Source: Tersicoccus sp. Bi-70 (GTDB lineage Bacteria; Actinomycetota; Actinomycetes; Actinomycetales; Micrococcaceae). Taken from it: a stretch of 64,000 nt of DNA. The notes below the pieces were generated by a model, which saw only the letters and a program-made list of their open reading frames with translations, was not told the DNA's origin and made no database searches. The position numbers were made by a program, and so were the translations under genes. The DNA is taken from positions 310,001-374,000 of the forward strand of contig NZ_MIEU01000011.1 of the NCBI RefSeq assembly GCF_001968825.1, read 5' to 3'. Shown here piece by piece: positions 15,094 to 24,423 of this stretch (position 1 is its first letter; every line of letters begins with the position of its first letter).

Positions 15094-16236
15094 ATGACGC
15101 CCACCGACCCGACCACCACCAGTCCCGCCACCGGAGCCGACACGCCGAGCCCGTCGCCCGGCGTCCGCCCCCGTGCGGTGCTCGGTGCGCTCCCCGCCTA
15201 TGCGGCCGGCCGGCCGGCCACGGTGGTCGAGGGGATGGAGAGCTTCAAGCTCTCCTCCAACGAGAACCCGCTGCCCCCCATCCCGGCGGTGCTCGACGCG
15301 ATCCGCGACCTCACGTCGATCAACCGGTACCCCGACGCCGTCAGCACGCGGCTGCGGGAGCGGCTCGCCACCCACCTCGGCGTCCCGGCCGAGGACATCG
15401 TCACCGGCGGCGGCAGCCTCGGCGCCCTGAACCAGGTGCTCGCCACCTACGCGGGGCAGAACGACTTCGGCGCCCCCGACGAGGTCGTCTACGCGTGGCG
15501 CTCGTTCGAGGCCTACCCGATCTCCGTGGGTCTCTCCGGTGCCTCGAGCGTGCAGGTGCCGCTGCTGGCGGACGGGCGTCACGATCTGGAGGCGATGGCG
15601 GCCGCCGTCACCGAGAACACCCGGGTGATCCTGCTCTGCACCCCGAACAATCCGACCGGCCCGATCCTGACCCACGACGAGGTGACCTCCTTCCTCGCCC
15701 GGGTGCCGCGTCACGTCGTCGTGGTGCTGGACGAGGCCTACCTCGAGTTCGTCCGGGACCCGGCCGCGGTCGACGGCATCGCCCTCTACCGCGAGTACCC
15801 CAACCTCGTGCTGCTGCGCACCTTCTCGAAGGCGCACGGGCTGGCCGGCCTGCGCGTCGGCTACACCGTGGCGCAGCAGGGCATCACGGAGAACCTGCGG
15901 GTCAGCGCCGTGCCGTTCGCGGTCTCGTCACTGGCCGAGCAGGCGGCGATCGTCTCCCTCGACCACCTCGACGAGGTGCTCGCCCGGGTCGACGGCCTGG
16001 TCGCCGAGCGGGAACGCGTGGTCACCGCGCTCACCGAGCGGGGCTGGGACCTGCCGCAGGCCGAGGGCAATTTCGTGTGGCTGCGGCTCGGTGACCGGTG
16101 CGGTGCCTTCGCCGAGGCCGCCGAGCGGAAGGCCCTCGCCGTCCGCCGGTTCGGTGACGAGGGCGTGCGGGTGAGCATCGGTGAGGTCGACGGCAATTCC
16201 CGGTTCATCGAGCTCTGCCGCGAGTTCGGCGCCTGA
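15094..16236 (+). CDS. hisC: Histidinol-phosphate / aromatic aminotransferase
   Basis: A 380-residue PLP-dependent class I/II aminotransferase. Landmarks are SFKLSSNENPLPP, the substrate loop CTPNNPTG, DEAYLEF and the PLP lysine Lys246 in TFSKAHGLAGLRVGY. An N-terminal extension of about 25 residues is Thr/Pro-rich. It has no other his genes near it and precedes a 2-oxoacid dehydrogenase cluster, so an aromatic or branched amino-acid transamination role (annotated in relatives as HisC2 or Pat) is as likely as histidine synthesis. The leaderless -10 TAGGGT supports this start. Confidence 0.85.
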   Translation: MTPTDPTTTSPATGADTPSPSPGVRPRAVLGALPAYAAGRPATVVEGMESFKLSSNENPLPPIPAVLDAIRDLTSINRYPDAVSTRLRERLATHLGVPAEDIVTGGGSLGALNQVLATYAGQNDFGAPDEVVYAWRSFEAYPISVGLSGASSVQVPLLADGRHDLEAMAAAVTENTRVILLCTPNNPTGPILTHDEVTSFLARVPRHVVVVLDEAYLEFVRDPAAVDGIALYREYPNLVLLRTFSKAHGLAGLRVGYTVAQQGITENLRVSAVPFAVSSLAEQAAIVSLDHLDEVLARVDGLVAERERVVTALTERGWDLPQAEGNFVWLRLGDRCGAFAEAAERKALAVRRFGDEGVRVSIGEVDGNSRFIELCREFGA

Positions 16237-16364
16237 GCGGTGCGGTGCCCGCACCCGCGACCGGGACCCGGATGACGGGCGCTGGTTCACGCGGGCGGCG
16301 GCGCCGACCGCGGCCCGATCGTCCGCCCCGCATGGCGCGAATAGTGGCGGCCAACGGCGCTCGC

Positions 16365-16370
16365 TAGGCT
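16365..16370 (+). promoter_or_regulatory. -10 element upstream of the E1-E2 operon
   Basis: TAGGCT about 118 bases before the E1 alpha start. It would leave a leader of roughly 110 bases, within which the short ATGs have no ribosome site. The remaining 250-base gap after hisC shows only small weak hairpins. Confidence 0.45.
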
Positions 16371-16488
16371 AAGGCCGTCACTGCAGGTCATATGCGCCAT
16401 GCGGAATAAACGGGCCGTCTCCCGTCCGAGCGCCGATGACCGTCTCCCACCCCTCCAGGGCCATGCCGCCCGGACAGGAGCCGGATCG

Positions 16489-17745
16489 ATGTCTTCCCGC
16501 GCCACCACGGGCATTCCCGAGCCGACGCCCGCCGACCCGGACGCCGACGTCACCGCGCCCACCGGCGCGGAGAGCGACGCCCCTGCCGACACTCCGGCCG
16601 ACGACGCCGCCGTCGACCTGCCGGAGCTGCCGAGCGCCGACGAGATGATCCAGCTGCTCGACGTCGACGGCACCCGGCATCCCCACCCTTTCTTCGACGC
16701 CTACCTCGCCGACGTCACCGACGACGAGCTGCGCACGTTCTACCGGGACATGGCCGTCACCCGCCGCTTCGACGACGAGGCCACCGCCCTGCAGCGACAG
16801 GGCCAGCTCGCCCTCTGGGTCCAGTCCCGCGGGCAGGAGGCCGCGCAGGTCGGCTCCGGCCGTGCCACGGCGCCCCAGGACTACATCGTGCCCACCTACC
16901 GGGAGCACGCCGTCGCCCGCACCCGGGGGGTGGATTTCGCGGACATCCTCCGGCTCTTCCGCGGCGTCTCCAACAGCGGGTGGGACCCGCGCGAGCACAA
17001 CTTCCACACCTACACGCTGGTCCTCGCCGCCCAGGTGCCGCACGCGGTCGGGTACGCGATGGGCATCGGCCGGGACGGCGCCGTCGGCAACGAGGACCCG
17101 GCCCGCAACGAGGCCGTGCTCGGCTACTTCGGCGACGGCTCCAGCACCGAGGGCGAGGTGCACGAGGGCATGGTCTTCGCCGCCTCCTTCACCGCCCCGA
17201 TCGTGTTCTTCTGCCAGAACAACCAGTGGGCCATCTCGGTCCCGTTCGACGTGCAGTCCCGCGTGCCGCTGTCCCGCCGGGCCGCCGGCTACGGCTTCCC
17301 GGGCGTGCGGGTGGACGGCAACGACGTCCTCGCCGTTCACGCCGTCACCCGCTGGGCGCTCGAACGGGCCCGCGCCGGGTCCGGGCCGGCCCTGATCGAG
17401 GCCTTCACCTACCGCCTCGGTGCCCACACCACCGCGGACGATCCGACGAAGTACCGGCAAGCCTCCGAGGAGGAGGAGTGGGCCGGGAAGGATCCGCTGG
17501 TCCGGTTCGAGCGGTACCTGCGCGCCCAGGGCCTCGCCGACGACGCCTTCTTCGCCGACGTCGCGGCCGAGGGTGACGCCGTCGCCGCACACGTGCGCGA
17601 GACCACGCTCGGCATGTCGCTGACCGGCCTGGACCGGGCCTTCGACAACGTCTACGGCCAACCCCACCCCCTGGTCGAGGAGGAGCGGCGCTGGCACCAG
17701 CAGTACGAAGCGTCCTTCGACGACGCCGGCGACGGCACCCACTGA
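16489..17745 (+). CDS. pdhA: 2-oxoacid (pyruvate or branched-chain) dehydrogenase E1 component, alpha subunit
   Basis: A 418-residue thiamine-diphosphate subunit that decarboxylates a 2-oxoacid together with the beta subunit. The TPP motif begins GYFGDGSSTEGEVHEG and ends FFCQNNQWAIS (about residues 215-250). An N-terminal stretch of about 50 residues is acidic and Ala/Pro-rich, probably disordered. The ATG at 16489 has AGGAG eight bases upstream; an earlier ATG at 16399 lacks one. The beta subunit starts 13 bases after the stop. Position next to an aminotransferase favours branched-chain oxoacids, but pyruvate is possible. Confidence 0.85.
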   Translation: MSSRATTGIPEPTPADPDADVTAPTGAESDAPADTPADDAAVDLPELPSADEMIQLLDVDGTRHPHPFFDAYLADVTDDELRTFYRDMAVTRRFDDEATALQRQGQLALWVQSRGQEAAQVGSGRATAPQDYIVPTYREHAVARTRGVDFADILRLFRGVSNSGWDPREHNFHTYTLVLAAQVPHAVGYAMGIGRDGAVGNEDPARNEAVLGYFGDGSSTEGEVHEGMVFAASFTAPIVFFCQNNQWAISVPFDVQSRVPLSRRAAGYGFPGVRVDGNDVLAVHAVTRWALERARAGSGPALIEAFTYRLGAHTTADDPTKYRQASEEEEWAGKDPLVRFERYLRAQGLADDAFFADVAAEGDAVAAHVRETTLGMSLTGLDRAFDNVYGQPHPLVEEERRWHQQYEASFDDAGDGTH

Positions 17746-17758
17746 AGGGGAACGACAC

Positions 17759-18778
17759 GTGACCATCACCCAGCCCAGCCCCACGGCGTCCGCGACGACG
17801 GGCACCAGCACCCTCACCATGGCCAAGGCGCTCAACGCCGGCATGCGGGCCGCCCTCGAGCAGAACGAGAAGGTCCTGCTGATGGGCGAGGACATCGGTG
17901 ACCTCGGCGGCGTCTACCGCATCACCGAGGGCCTCAAGAAGGACTTCGGTGCCGCCCGCGTCGTGGACACCCCGCTCGGGGAGGCCGGCATCGTCGGCAC
18001 CGCCATCGGCCTGGCCCTGCGCGGCTACCGGCCGATCTGCGAGATCCAGTTCGACGGCTTCGTCTTCCCGGCGTTCAACCAGATCACCACCCAGCTGGCC
18101 AAGATGCGCACCCGCACCGACGGCAACCTCGGCGCCCCCGTCGTCATCCGGATCCCCTACGGCGGCGGCATCGGCTCGATCGAGCACCACTCCGAGTCCC
18201 CCGAGGCCTACTTCGCGCACACCCCGGGCCTGCGGGTGATCACCCCGTCCACCCCGCACGACGCGTACTGGATGATTCAGCAGGCCGTCCAGGGGCAGGA
18301 TCCGGTGATCTTCCTCGAACCGAAGCGGCGGTACTGGCTCAAGGGCGAGGTGGACACCCACCGCCCGACGGCCGACCCGTACCGGGCGCAGATCGTCCGG
18401 GAGGGCACCGACGTCACCGTGGTCGCCTACGGCCCGCTCGTCCCGGTCGCACTCGCGGCCGCCGACGCCGCCGCGGAGGACGGCCACTCGATCGAGGTGA
18501 TCGACCTGCGCAGCATCTCGCCGCTGGACGCCGACACCATCGAGAACTCCGTGCGCCGCACCGGCCGGCTCGTCGTCGCGCACGAGGCGCCCACGTTCGG
18601 CGGCATCGGCGGGGAGATCGCCGCCCGGCTGACCGAACGCTGCTTCTACAGCCTCGAGGCGCCCGTGCTGCGGGTCGGCGGGTTCCACCTGCCCTACCCG
18701 CCGGCCAAGGTCGAGGAGCACTACCTGCCCGACATCGACCGCATCCTCGACGCGGTCGACCGCGCGCTGGCCTACTGA
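17759..18778 (+). CDS. pdhB: 2-oxoacid dehydrogenase E1 component, beta subunit
   Basis: A 339-residue partner of the E1 alpha subunit. The N-terminal domain has [17 protein letters not shown] and the middle carries [19 protein letters not shown] with the invariant histidine pair. The C-terminal transketolase-like domain includes [12 protein letters not shown]. The GTG start at 17759 follows GAAGGGGAACG. Short gaps of 13 and 11 bases to the flanking genes show one operon. The first 20 residues are Ser/Thr-rich and precede the conserved fold. Confidence 0.88.
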   Translation: MTITQPSPTASATTGTSTLTMAKALNAGMRAALEQNEKVLLMGEDIGDLGGVYRITEGLKKDFGAARVVDTPLGEAGIVGTAIGLALRGYRPICEIQFDGFVFPAFNQITTQLAKMRTRTDGNLGAPVVIRIPYGGGIGSIEHHSESPEAYFAHTPGLRVITPSTPHDAYWMIQQAVQGQDPVIFLEPKRRYWLKGEVDTHRPTADPYRAQIVREGTDVTVVAYGPLVPVALAAADAAAEDGHSIEVIDLRSISPLDADTIENSVRRTGRLVVAHEAPTFGGIGGEIAARLTERCFYSLEAPVLRVGGFHLPYPPAKVEEHYLPDIDRILDAVDRALAY

Positions 18779-18789
18779 GGGGAACGGAC

Positions 18790-20298
18790 ATGGCCCAGAC
18801 GTTCAACCTGCCCGACGCCGGCGAGGGACTGACCGAGGCGGAGATCGTCTCCTGGAAGGTCTCGCCCGGCGACACCGTGGCGATCAACGACGTACTCGTC
18901 GAGATCGAGACGGCCAAGTCCCTCGTCGAGCTGCCCAGCCCCTGGGCCGGCACCGTCGGTGAACTGCTGGTCGCGGAGGGCGTGACGGTCGAGGTCGGCA
19001 CGCCCATCATCACCGTCCTCGAGACCGGGGAGACCGCTGCCGCCCCGGCTCCCGCCGCGCCGGCCGCTGCCGGACACGACGACCCGACCCCGCCCGACGT
19101 CGGGCCGCAGGCCGCACCCGGACCGCTGGTCGGATCCGGTCCTCGCGCCGACGCCGTCAAGCGCCGCGCCCGGCACACCCCCACCCGCCCGCAGGCCTCG
19201 GGGGCCGGCCGGAGCAGCCAGACCGGCACCGCGACGCAGAAGAGCGCCGCCGCGCCGCAGGAACCGGACCGGACGCCGGCGGTGACGCCGCAGCCCGAGC
19301 CCAGCCCGCGCCCGCAGGCCGCTCCGACGCCTCCCGCGCCGGCACCGACCGCTCCCGCACCTGCGCCGGCCGCCCCGTCGCGACCGGCCGGCAACCCGAT
19401 CGAGCGGCTCGTGCAGCGCGTGCTCGCCAAGCCGCCGGTCCGCAAGGCCGCCAAGGATCTCGGCATCGACCTCGCCGACGTCACCGCGTCCGGCGCCGGG
19501 GGCGAGGTCACCCGCGAGGACCTGATCTCCTACGCCGAACAGGTGGCCCGCAACCAGGCCCGCGCCCCGCAGTTCTGGAACGCAGGCGCGAAGCACGGCC
19601 TGATCGAGAAGGTCCCGGTGCGCGGGGTGCGCAAGGCCACCGCGGCCGCCATGGTGCAGTCCGCGTTCTCGGCCCCGCACGTGTCGATCTTCGTCGACGT
19701 CGACGCCACCCGGACCATGGAGTTCGTCCAGCGGCTCAAGGCGTCCCGCGACTTCGAGGGCATCAAGGTGTCCCCGCTGCTGATCCTGGCGAAGGCCGTG
19801 ATCTGGGCCGCGGCCCGCAACCCGCAGGTCAACGCCAGCTGGGTGCCGGGCGATGCGGGCGACGAGATCCACATCAAGCACTTCATGAACCTCGGGATCG
19901 CCGCCGCCACCCCGCGCGGGCTGATGGTGCCCAACATCAAGAACGCGCAGGACCTGACCCTCAAGGAGCTGGCCGTCGCGCTCGGCGACCTGGCGGGCAC
20001 GGCGCGGGCCGGGAAGACGAAGCCGGCGGACATGCAGGGCGGCACGCTGAGCATCACGAACATCGGGGTGCTCGGCATCGACATCGGCACCCCGATCATC
20101 AACCCGGGCGAGGTCGCGATCGTCGCGTTCGGCACCATTCGGCAGAAGCCGTGGGTGGTCTCCGGCGAGGTGATCGCGCGCTGGATCACGACGCTGGGCG
20201 GCTCCTTCGACCACCGCGTCGTCGACGGCGACCTCTCGGCCCGCTTCATGGCCGACGTCGCCGCCATCATGGAGGAACCCGCCCTGCTGCTGGAGTGA
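18790..20298 (+). CDS. pdhC: Dihydrolipoamide acyltransferase (E2) component
   Basis: A 502-residue core protein of the oxoacid dehydrogenase complex. One lipoyl domain (1-80) carries the lipoylated Lys43 in [13 protein letters not shown] long Pro/Ala-rich linker follows (about 85-200), then an E1/E3-binding domain (about 210-250, [16 protein letters not shown]). The C-terminal acyltransferase domain contains the catalytic His475 in FDHRVVDGD. Only one lipoyl domain is present. No E3 (lipoamide dehydrogenase) gene is adjacent, so the complex must use an E3 encoded elsewhere. Confidence 0.9.
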   Translation: MAQTFNLPDAGEGLTEAEIVSWKVSPGDTVAINDVLVEIETAKSLVELPSPWAGTVGELLVAEGVTVEVGTPIITVLETGETAAAPAPAAPAAAGHDDPTPPDVGPQAAPGPLVGSGPRADAVKRRARHTPTRPQASGAGRSSQTGTATQKSAAAPQEPDRTPAVTPQPEPSPRPQAAPTPPAPAPTAPAPAPAAPSRPAGNPIERLVQRVLAKPPVRKAAKDLGIDLADVTASGAGGEVTREDLISYAEQVARNQARAPQFWNAGAKHGLIEKVPVRGVRKATAAAMVQSAFSAPHVSIFVDVDATRTMEFVQRLKASRDFEGIKVSPLLILAKAVIWAAARNPQVNASWVPGDAGDEIHIKHFMNLGIAAATPRGLMVPNIKNAQDLTLKELAVALGDLAGTARAGKTKPADMQGGTLSITNIGVLGIDIGTPIINPGEVAIVAFGTIRQKPWVVSGEVIARWITTLGGSFDHRVVDGDLSARFMADVAAIMEEPALLLE

Positions 20299-20301
20299 TC
20301 G

Positions 20302-21261
20302 ATGCGTCCTGACCTGCTCGGCGTGTTCCGCCGCGAACTGCAACTGACCTTCACCGGCTCCCCCGGACGGGAGCCGGACTGGTCGGCTGCGCTCGCGGAC
20401 GGGAACGACGCCGGCTTCCTCGGGCCCGGATCGGCGGCCTGGGCGGTGCACGGGTCCATGGCGCCGATCGTCGGCGGCGTGCGGGCGCTGATGATGCAGG
20501 CCCTGCACCCCGGCGCCCTCGCCGGCGTCTACGAGCACTCCCGGTTCCGGGAGGATCCGCTCGGCCGGCTCGCGGGCACCATCCGCTGGATCTTCACCGT
20601 CACCTACGGGGACACGACCGCGGGCCGGACGGCCTCGGACCATGTGCGGCGCCTGCACCGCGCGGTCACCGGGACGTACCAGGACGGAACCGGGACCGAA
20701 CGGCCCTACGCCGCGAACGATCCCGACCTGCTGCGCTGGGTGCACCTGGCCTTCACCGACTCCTTCCTGGCGGCGCACCTGATTTGGGGCTCGTACTGGG
20801 GCGGGCGGGGGTCCATTCCGAAAGGCGCCGACGCGTACGTCGCCGAGTGGGCCGTCGCGGGCGAGCTGATGGGGGTGACGGACCCACCGCGCACGGCGGC
20901 CGAGCTCCGCAGCCAGCTGGACGACTACCTGACGAGTGGCCAGCTCGTCCACAGCGCCCGGTTGGACGAGGTGATGAGCTTCCTGCGGTCGCCCGGCCTC
21001 AGTCCCCTGCTGCTGCCCGGCTACCGCCTGCTGTTCGAGGGTGCGCTGGCGAGCCTGCGCGAGCCCTACCGGCAGCTGCTCGGCCTGGAGCGACGGCGGA
21101 TCGGACCGGTCCGGTTGCCCGCCGTGGCGGCCACGCGCGTCGTCCTCGCCGGGGTCCGCCTCGCCCTCGGCCGGCGCGGACCGACCGAGATCAGCGCGCG
21201 GCGCCGGCTGGCCCGGCTGCAGGCCGGCACGACGCGGGCGGACGACGCCGGGCGCCCTTGA
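20302..21261 (+). CDS. DUF2236 / MpaB-type oxygenase family protein
   Basis: A 319-residue protein with the DUF2236 hallmarks: MMQALHPGALAGVYEHSRF near residue 60, a VTYGDT stretch, and VHLAFTDSFLAAH around residue 145. The family includes the heme-dependent latex-clearing protein Lcp and fungal MpaB, but most bacterial members are uncharacterised. It begins only 3 bases after the E2 stop and is therefore likely translated with the complex. Why an oxygenase-like protein rides with this operon is not known. No signal peptide is seen. Confidence 0.75.
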   Translation: MRPDLLGVFRRELQLTFTGSPGREPDWSAALADGNDAGFLGPGSAAWAVHGSMAPIVGGVRALMMQALHPGALAGVYEHSRFREDPLGRLAGTIRWIFTVTYGDTTAGRTASDHVRRLHRAVTGTYQDGTGTERPYAANDPDLLRWVHLAFTDSFLAAHLIWGSYWGGRGSIPKGADAYVAEWAVAGELMGVTDPPRTAAELRSQLDDYLTSGQLVHSARLDEVMSFLRSPGLSPLLLPGYRLLFEGALASLREPYRQLLGLERRRIGPVRLPAVAATRVVLAGVRLALGRRGPTEISARRRLARLQAGTTRADDAGRP

Positions 21262-21263
21262 CA

Positions 21264-21269
21264 TAGGGT
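21264..21269 (+). promoter_or_regulatory. -10 element upstream of malQ
   Basis: TAGGGT, giving a leader of about 75 bases before the malQ ATG. TTGACA (21259-21264) touches it and is too close to serve as its -35. Confidence 0.4.
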
Positions 21270-21349
21270 GAATCGGGGCCCGAGCCGTTCCGTGCCACCA
21301 GCCACCGACGGTCCCGGGCCAGCACACCGCACGTCGACAGGGCAGGATC

Positions 21350-23494
21350 ATGACCGACATTCCCGCGCATCCCGCGACCGTCACCCTCTCCCCGGACCGC
21401 CTCCAGGCCCTCGCCCGGGCGTGGCGGGTGGAGACGACGGTCACCGGGTTCGACGGCATCACCCGCGACATCCCCGCGCCCACCCTGCTCGCCGTGCTCG
21501 CCGCGCTCGGCGTCACCGTGAGCAACGACGCGCAGGTCGACGCCGCCCTCGCGGACCGCGACCTCGCCCCCTGGCGGCGCCTGCTGCCGCCCGTCCTCGT
21601 CGTGACCGAGGGGGAACAGCGCACGTTCGGCGTGCACGTGCCCCACGGGGACGACGTCCTGGTCTGGGTCGAGACCGAGGACGGCCGGAACCTGCCGGTC
21701 CAGCAACGAGACGTGTGGACCGATCCGCGCGACGTCGACGGCACGCTCACCGGTCGCGCCACCTTCGCCGTCCCGGGCGACCTGCCCCTGGGCTGGCACA
21801 CGGTGGGCGCCAAGTCCGGCAGCCGGCTGGCCAGCTGCCGCCTGATCGTCACCCCGCGCCGCCTCGCGACTGCCGACACCGTCGGCGCCACCCGCCAGTG
21901 GGGCCTGATGACGCAGCTGTACTCGGTGCGGTCCCGGCGCTCGTGGGGCGTCGGGGATCTCGCCGACCTGGCGGACCTGGCGGCCATCAGCGGCCGGGAG
22001 GGCGCGGGCTGGCTGCTGATCAACCCGCTGCACGCGGCCGAGCCGGCGCCGCCCGTCGAGCCGTCCCCCTACCTGCCCAGCAGCCGGCGGTTCTTCCACC
22101 CGCTCTACATCCGCGTCGAGGACATCCCCGAGTTCGGCTACCTGCCGCAGGAGGACCGGGCCCGCGTCGCCGAGCTCGCCGGCCGGTGCTCCGCGGACAA
22201 CACGAGCGTCGACGCCATCGACCGGAACCCGGTGTTCGCGGCCAAGCTGGAGGCGCTGGCGCTCGTCCACGCCGTCGAGCGCAGCCCGTGGCGGCAGGAC
22301 GCCTACGCGGCCTTCGTGCGGCGCGAGGGCGCAGGCCTGCGGGACTTCGCCCTGTGGTGCGCCCTGCGCGAGCGGCACGACCCCGCCGACGGCGAGTGGG
22401 TCAACCCGGATCTCTCCGACGCCGAGATCGGGTACCTGCGGTCCGAGCTCGCCGGTCGCATCGACTTCTTCTGCTGGCTGCAGTTCGTCTGCGACGAGCA
22501 GCTCGCCGCCGCCCAGCGGGTGGCCGAGGGCGCCGGGATGGGCGTCGGCATCCTGCACGATCTCGCCGTCGGGGTGCACCAGCAGGGCTCGGACGCCTGG
22601 ACCCTCCGTCACGTGCTCGCCCACGGGGTGACCGTCGGCGCCCCCGCGGACATGTACAGCGCGCTCGGGCAGAACTGGAATCAGCCGCCGTGGCACCCGG
22701 AGCGGCTCGCGGAGGCCGGCTACGTCCCGTTCCGCGACATGCTGCGCACGATCCTGCGGCACGCCGGCGGCATCCGCGTGGACCACATCCTCGGCCTCTT
22801 CCGGCTGTGGTGGGTGCCCGAGGGCACGATCGCCGCGGACGGCGCCTACGTGGGCTACGACCACGAGGCCATGATCGGCGTGCTGGCGCTGGAGGCGCAG
22901 CGCGCGGGCGCCGTCGTGATCGGCGAGGACCTCGGCCTGTTCGAGCCGTGGGTGCGGCGCTACCTGGCCGATCGCGGCATCCTCGGCACCTCGATCCTCT
23001 GGTTCGAGTTCGACGAGGCGCACGCTCCGCTGCCCGTCGAGCAGTACCGCCGGCTGTGCCTGGCCAGCGTCAACACCCACGACCTGCCCCCGACCGCCGG
23101 GTATCTCAGCGGCGAGCACATCCGCCTGCGCGAGCGTCTCGGCATGCTCGACGCCCCGCTCGAGCAGGAGCTGGCCGCGGACCGGGCCGAGCAGAGTGCG
23201 TTCCTGGCGATGGCCCGGGAGCGCGGCCTGCTGCCCGACGGCGCCGACGAGGAGCGCACCATCGCCGCGCTCCACGAGCTGCTCGGCGCCTCGCCGGCGT
23301 GCCTCATCGGCGTCTCCCTCGTGGACGCGGTGGGCGAGAAGCGCGTGCAGAACCAACCCGGCACCAAGGACGAGTACCCCAACTGGCGGGTACCGCTGGC
23401 CGACGCCGACGGCAACGCCGTCCTGATCGAGGACCTCGCCGTCAGCCACCGGGCCCGCAGCCTCTTCTCCGCGGTCGCGAACGCCCTGCGCTGA
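21350..23494 (+). CDS. malQ: 4-alpha-glucanotransferase
   Basis: A 714-residue GH77 amylomaltase that transfers maltosyl or longer glucan units in maltodextrin and glycogen metabolism. An N-terminal beta-rich domain (about 1-170), common in actinobacterial MalQ, precedes the barrel. Key motifs are YLPSSRRFFHPLYI, GAPADMYSALGQNWNQPPW, RVDHILGLFRLWW with the nucleophile Asp, VIGEDLG with the acid/base Glu and VNTHDLPPTAGYL. Length matches the long bacterial form. It appears monocistronic, with a probable leader of 75 bases. The ribosome site is weak (GGCAGGATC). Confidence 0.93.
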   Translation: MTDIPAHPATVTLSPDRLQALARAWRVETTVTGFDGITRDIPAPTLLAVLAALGVTVSNDAQVDAALADRDLAPWRRLLPPVLVVTEGEQRTFGVHVPHGDDVLVWVETEDGRNLPVQQRDVWTDPRDVDGTLTGRATFAVPGDLPLGWHTVGAKSGSRLASCRLIVTPRRLATADTVGATRQWGLMTQLYSVRSRRSWGVGDLADLADLAAISGREGAGWLLINPLHAAEPAPPVEPSPYLPSSRRFFHPLYIRVEDIPEFGYLPQEDRARVAELAGRCSADNTSVDAIDRNPVFAAKLEALALVHAVERSPWRQDAYAAFVRREGAGLRDFALWCALRERHDPADGEWVNPDLSDAEIGYLRSELAGRIDFFCWLQFVCDEQLAAAQRVAEGAGMGVGILHDLAVGVHQQGSDAWTLRHVLAHGVTVGAPADMYSALGQNWNQPPWHPERLAEAGYVPFRDMLRTILRHAGGIRVDHILGLFRLWWVPEGTIAADGAYVGYDHEAMIGVLALEAQRAGAVVIGEDLGLFEPWVRRYLADRGILGTSILWFEFDEAHAPLPVEQYRRLCLASVNTHDLPPTAGYLSGEHIRLRERLGMLDAPLEQELAADRAEQSAFLAMARERGLLPDGADEERTIAALHELLGASPACLIGVSLVDAVGEKRVQNQPGTKDEYPNWRVPLADADGNAVLIEDLAVSHRARSLFSAVANALR

Positions 23495-23844
23495 CCGGCG
23501 ACGCCCGGCGGCCGTCCAGGGCGCGTCCAGCGTCGTGCCCCCGGGTCCAATCCGCTCGGCGCCCGTGTTCCGAACAGTGCATGACGAACCCATCGGGGGG
23601 TGGAGCGTGGACTGTTGCCGAGACATGGAGGAGGGGAACATGGTCACGCAGCAGCTCCGGGGACGTCCCGTCGGGGTCGTACGGGACTGTCCGGGGGGAG
23701 CGCGGGGCGTCGGGCGGTGTGTGGGGCCGCCCGACGCAACGTGCCGGCATCGCCCCTCGGCACCGACGGGCGCAGCGGTCACGTGCAGGTCAGTAGGGTG
23801 TGCCGCGGTTCCCTCGCCCAGCAGCGAAGTGACATGCTGGGTTC
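23495..23844. other. Intergenic region malQ - sigK
   Basis: 350 bases without a convincing gene. A TAGGGT -10 at 23794-23799 would start the sigK transcript with a leader of about 40 bases. An ATG at 23640 follows a good GGAGGGG site, but its frame runs Arg/Gly-rich into sigK in another frame and is not supported by composition. No terminator with a long perfect stem was seen after malQ. Confidence 0.4.
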
Positions 23845-24423
23845 ATGACCACACCGCCGGAATCCGTCAGGGCTTCCGACGCGCACCTGGAATCCGTGAT
23901 GAGCCGCGTGGCAGCCGGCGACCAGGAAGCGTTCAGCGCCCTGTACGAGGCCACGTCGGGTCACCTCTACGCCGTCATCCTGAAGGTATTGCGCAACCCG
24001 GCGCTCAGCGAGGAAGTCCTCCAGGACACCTACGTGCAGATCTGGCAGAACGCGGGCGGCTACGAGGCCGGCCGGGGCCGGGTCATCACGTGGTGCCTGA
24101 CCCTGGCCCACCGGCGCGCCGTCGACCGCGTGCGTTCGGTGAGGGCCAGCCAGGAACGTGACCTCGCCCAGGGCATCAAGGAGTACCAGGAGTCCTACGA
24201 CGACGTCGAGGACACCGTGGCCCTCCGCCTCGAGTCGGAGCGGGTGAACCGCGCGATGGAGAGCCTGAACACCGGTCAGGTCAAGGTCATCAAGCTCGCC
24301 TACTACGGCGGGTACACACAACAGGAGATCGCCCGGATCATGGACCTGCCGCTCGGCACGGTCAAGACGAGGATCCGGGACGGCATGAGCAGACTGCGCA
24401 CCACGTTGGGGGTGAGGACATGA
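23845..24423 (+). CDS. sigK: ECF sigma factor, SigK-like
   Basis: A 192-residue extracytoplasmic-function sigma factor. Region 2 (about 25-95) includes FSALYEATSGHLYAVILKVL and EEVLQDTYVQIWQNA. Region 4 (about 135-188) includes YYGGYTQQEIARIMDLPLGTVKTRIRDGMSRL. Region sizes and the SigK-type pairing with an RskA-like anti-sigma factor match the ECF19 group, known in mycobacteria to respond to redox or envelope stress. The stop codon overlaps the anti-sigma start (ATGA), so the two are translationally coupled. Confidence 0.9.
   Translation: MTTPPESVRASDAHLESVMSRVAAGDQEAFSALYEATSGHLYAVILKVLRNPALSEEVLQDTYVQIWQNAGGYEAGRGRVITWCLTLAHRRAVDRVRSVRASQERDLAQGIKEYQESYDDVEDTVALRLESERVNRAMESLNTGQVKVIKLAYYGGYTQQEIARIMDLPLGTVKTRIRDGMSRLRTTLGVRT

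Noticed and set aside
18772-22023. 1083-codon minus-strand frame opposite E2, DUF2236 and malQ
   Set aside because: Shadow frame: the plus-strand genes have catalytic motifs in full, while this frame has none.
21191-23782. 863-codon minus-strand frame opposite malQ
   Set aside because: No motif or start context; the MalQ active site is read on the plus strand.
23640-24161. ATG with a good GGAGGGG ribosome site before sigK
   Set aside because: The frame is Arg/Gly/Pro-rich, runs into sigK out of frame and has no recognisable feature.
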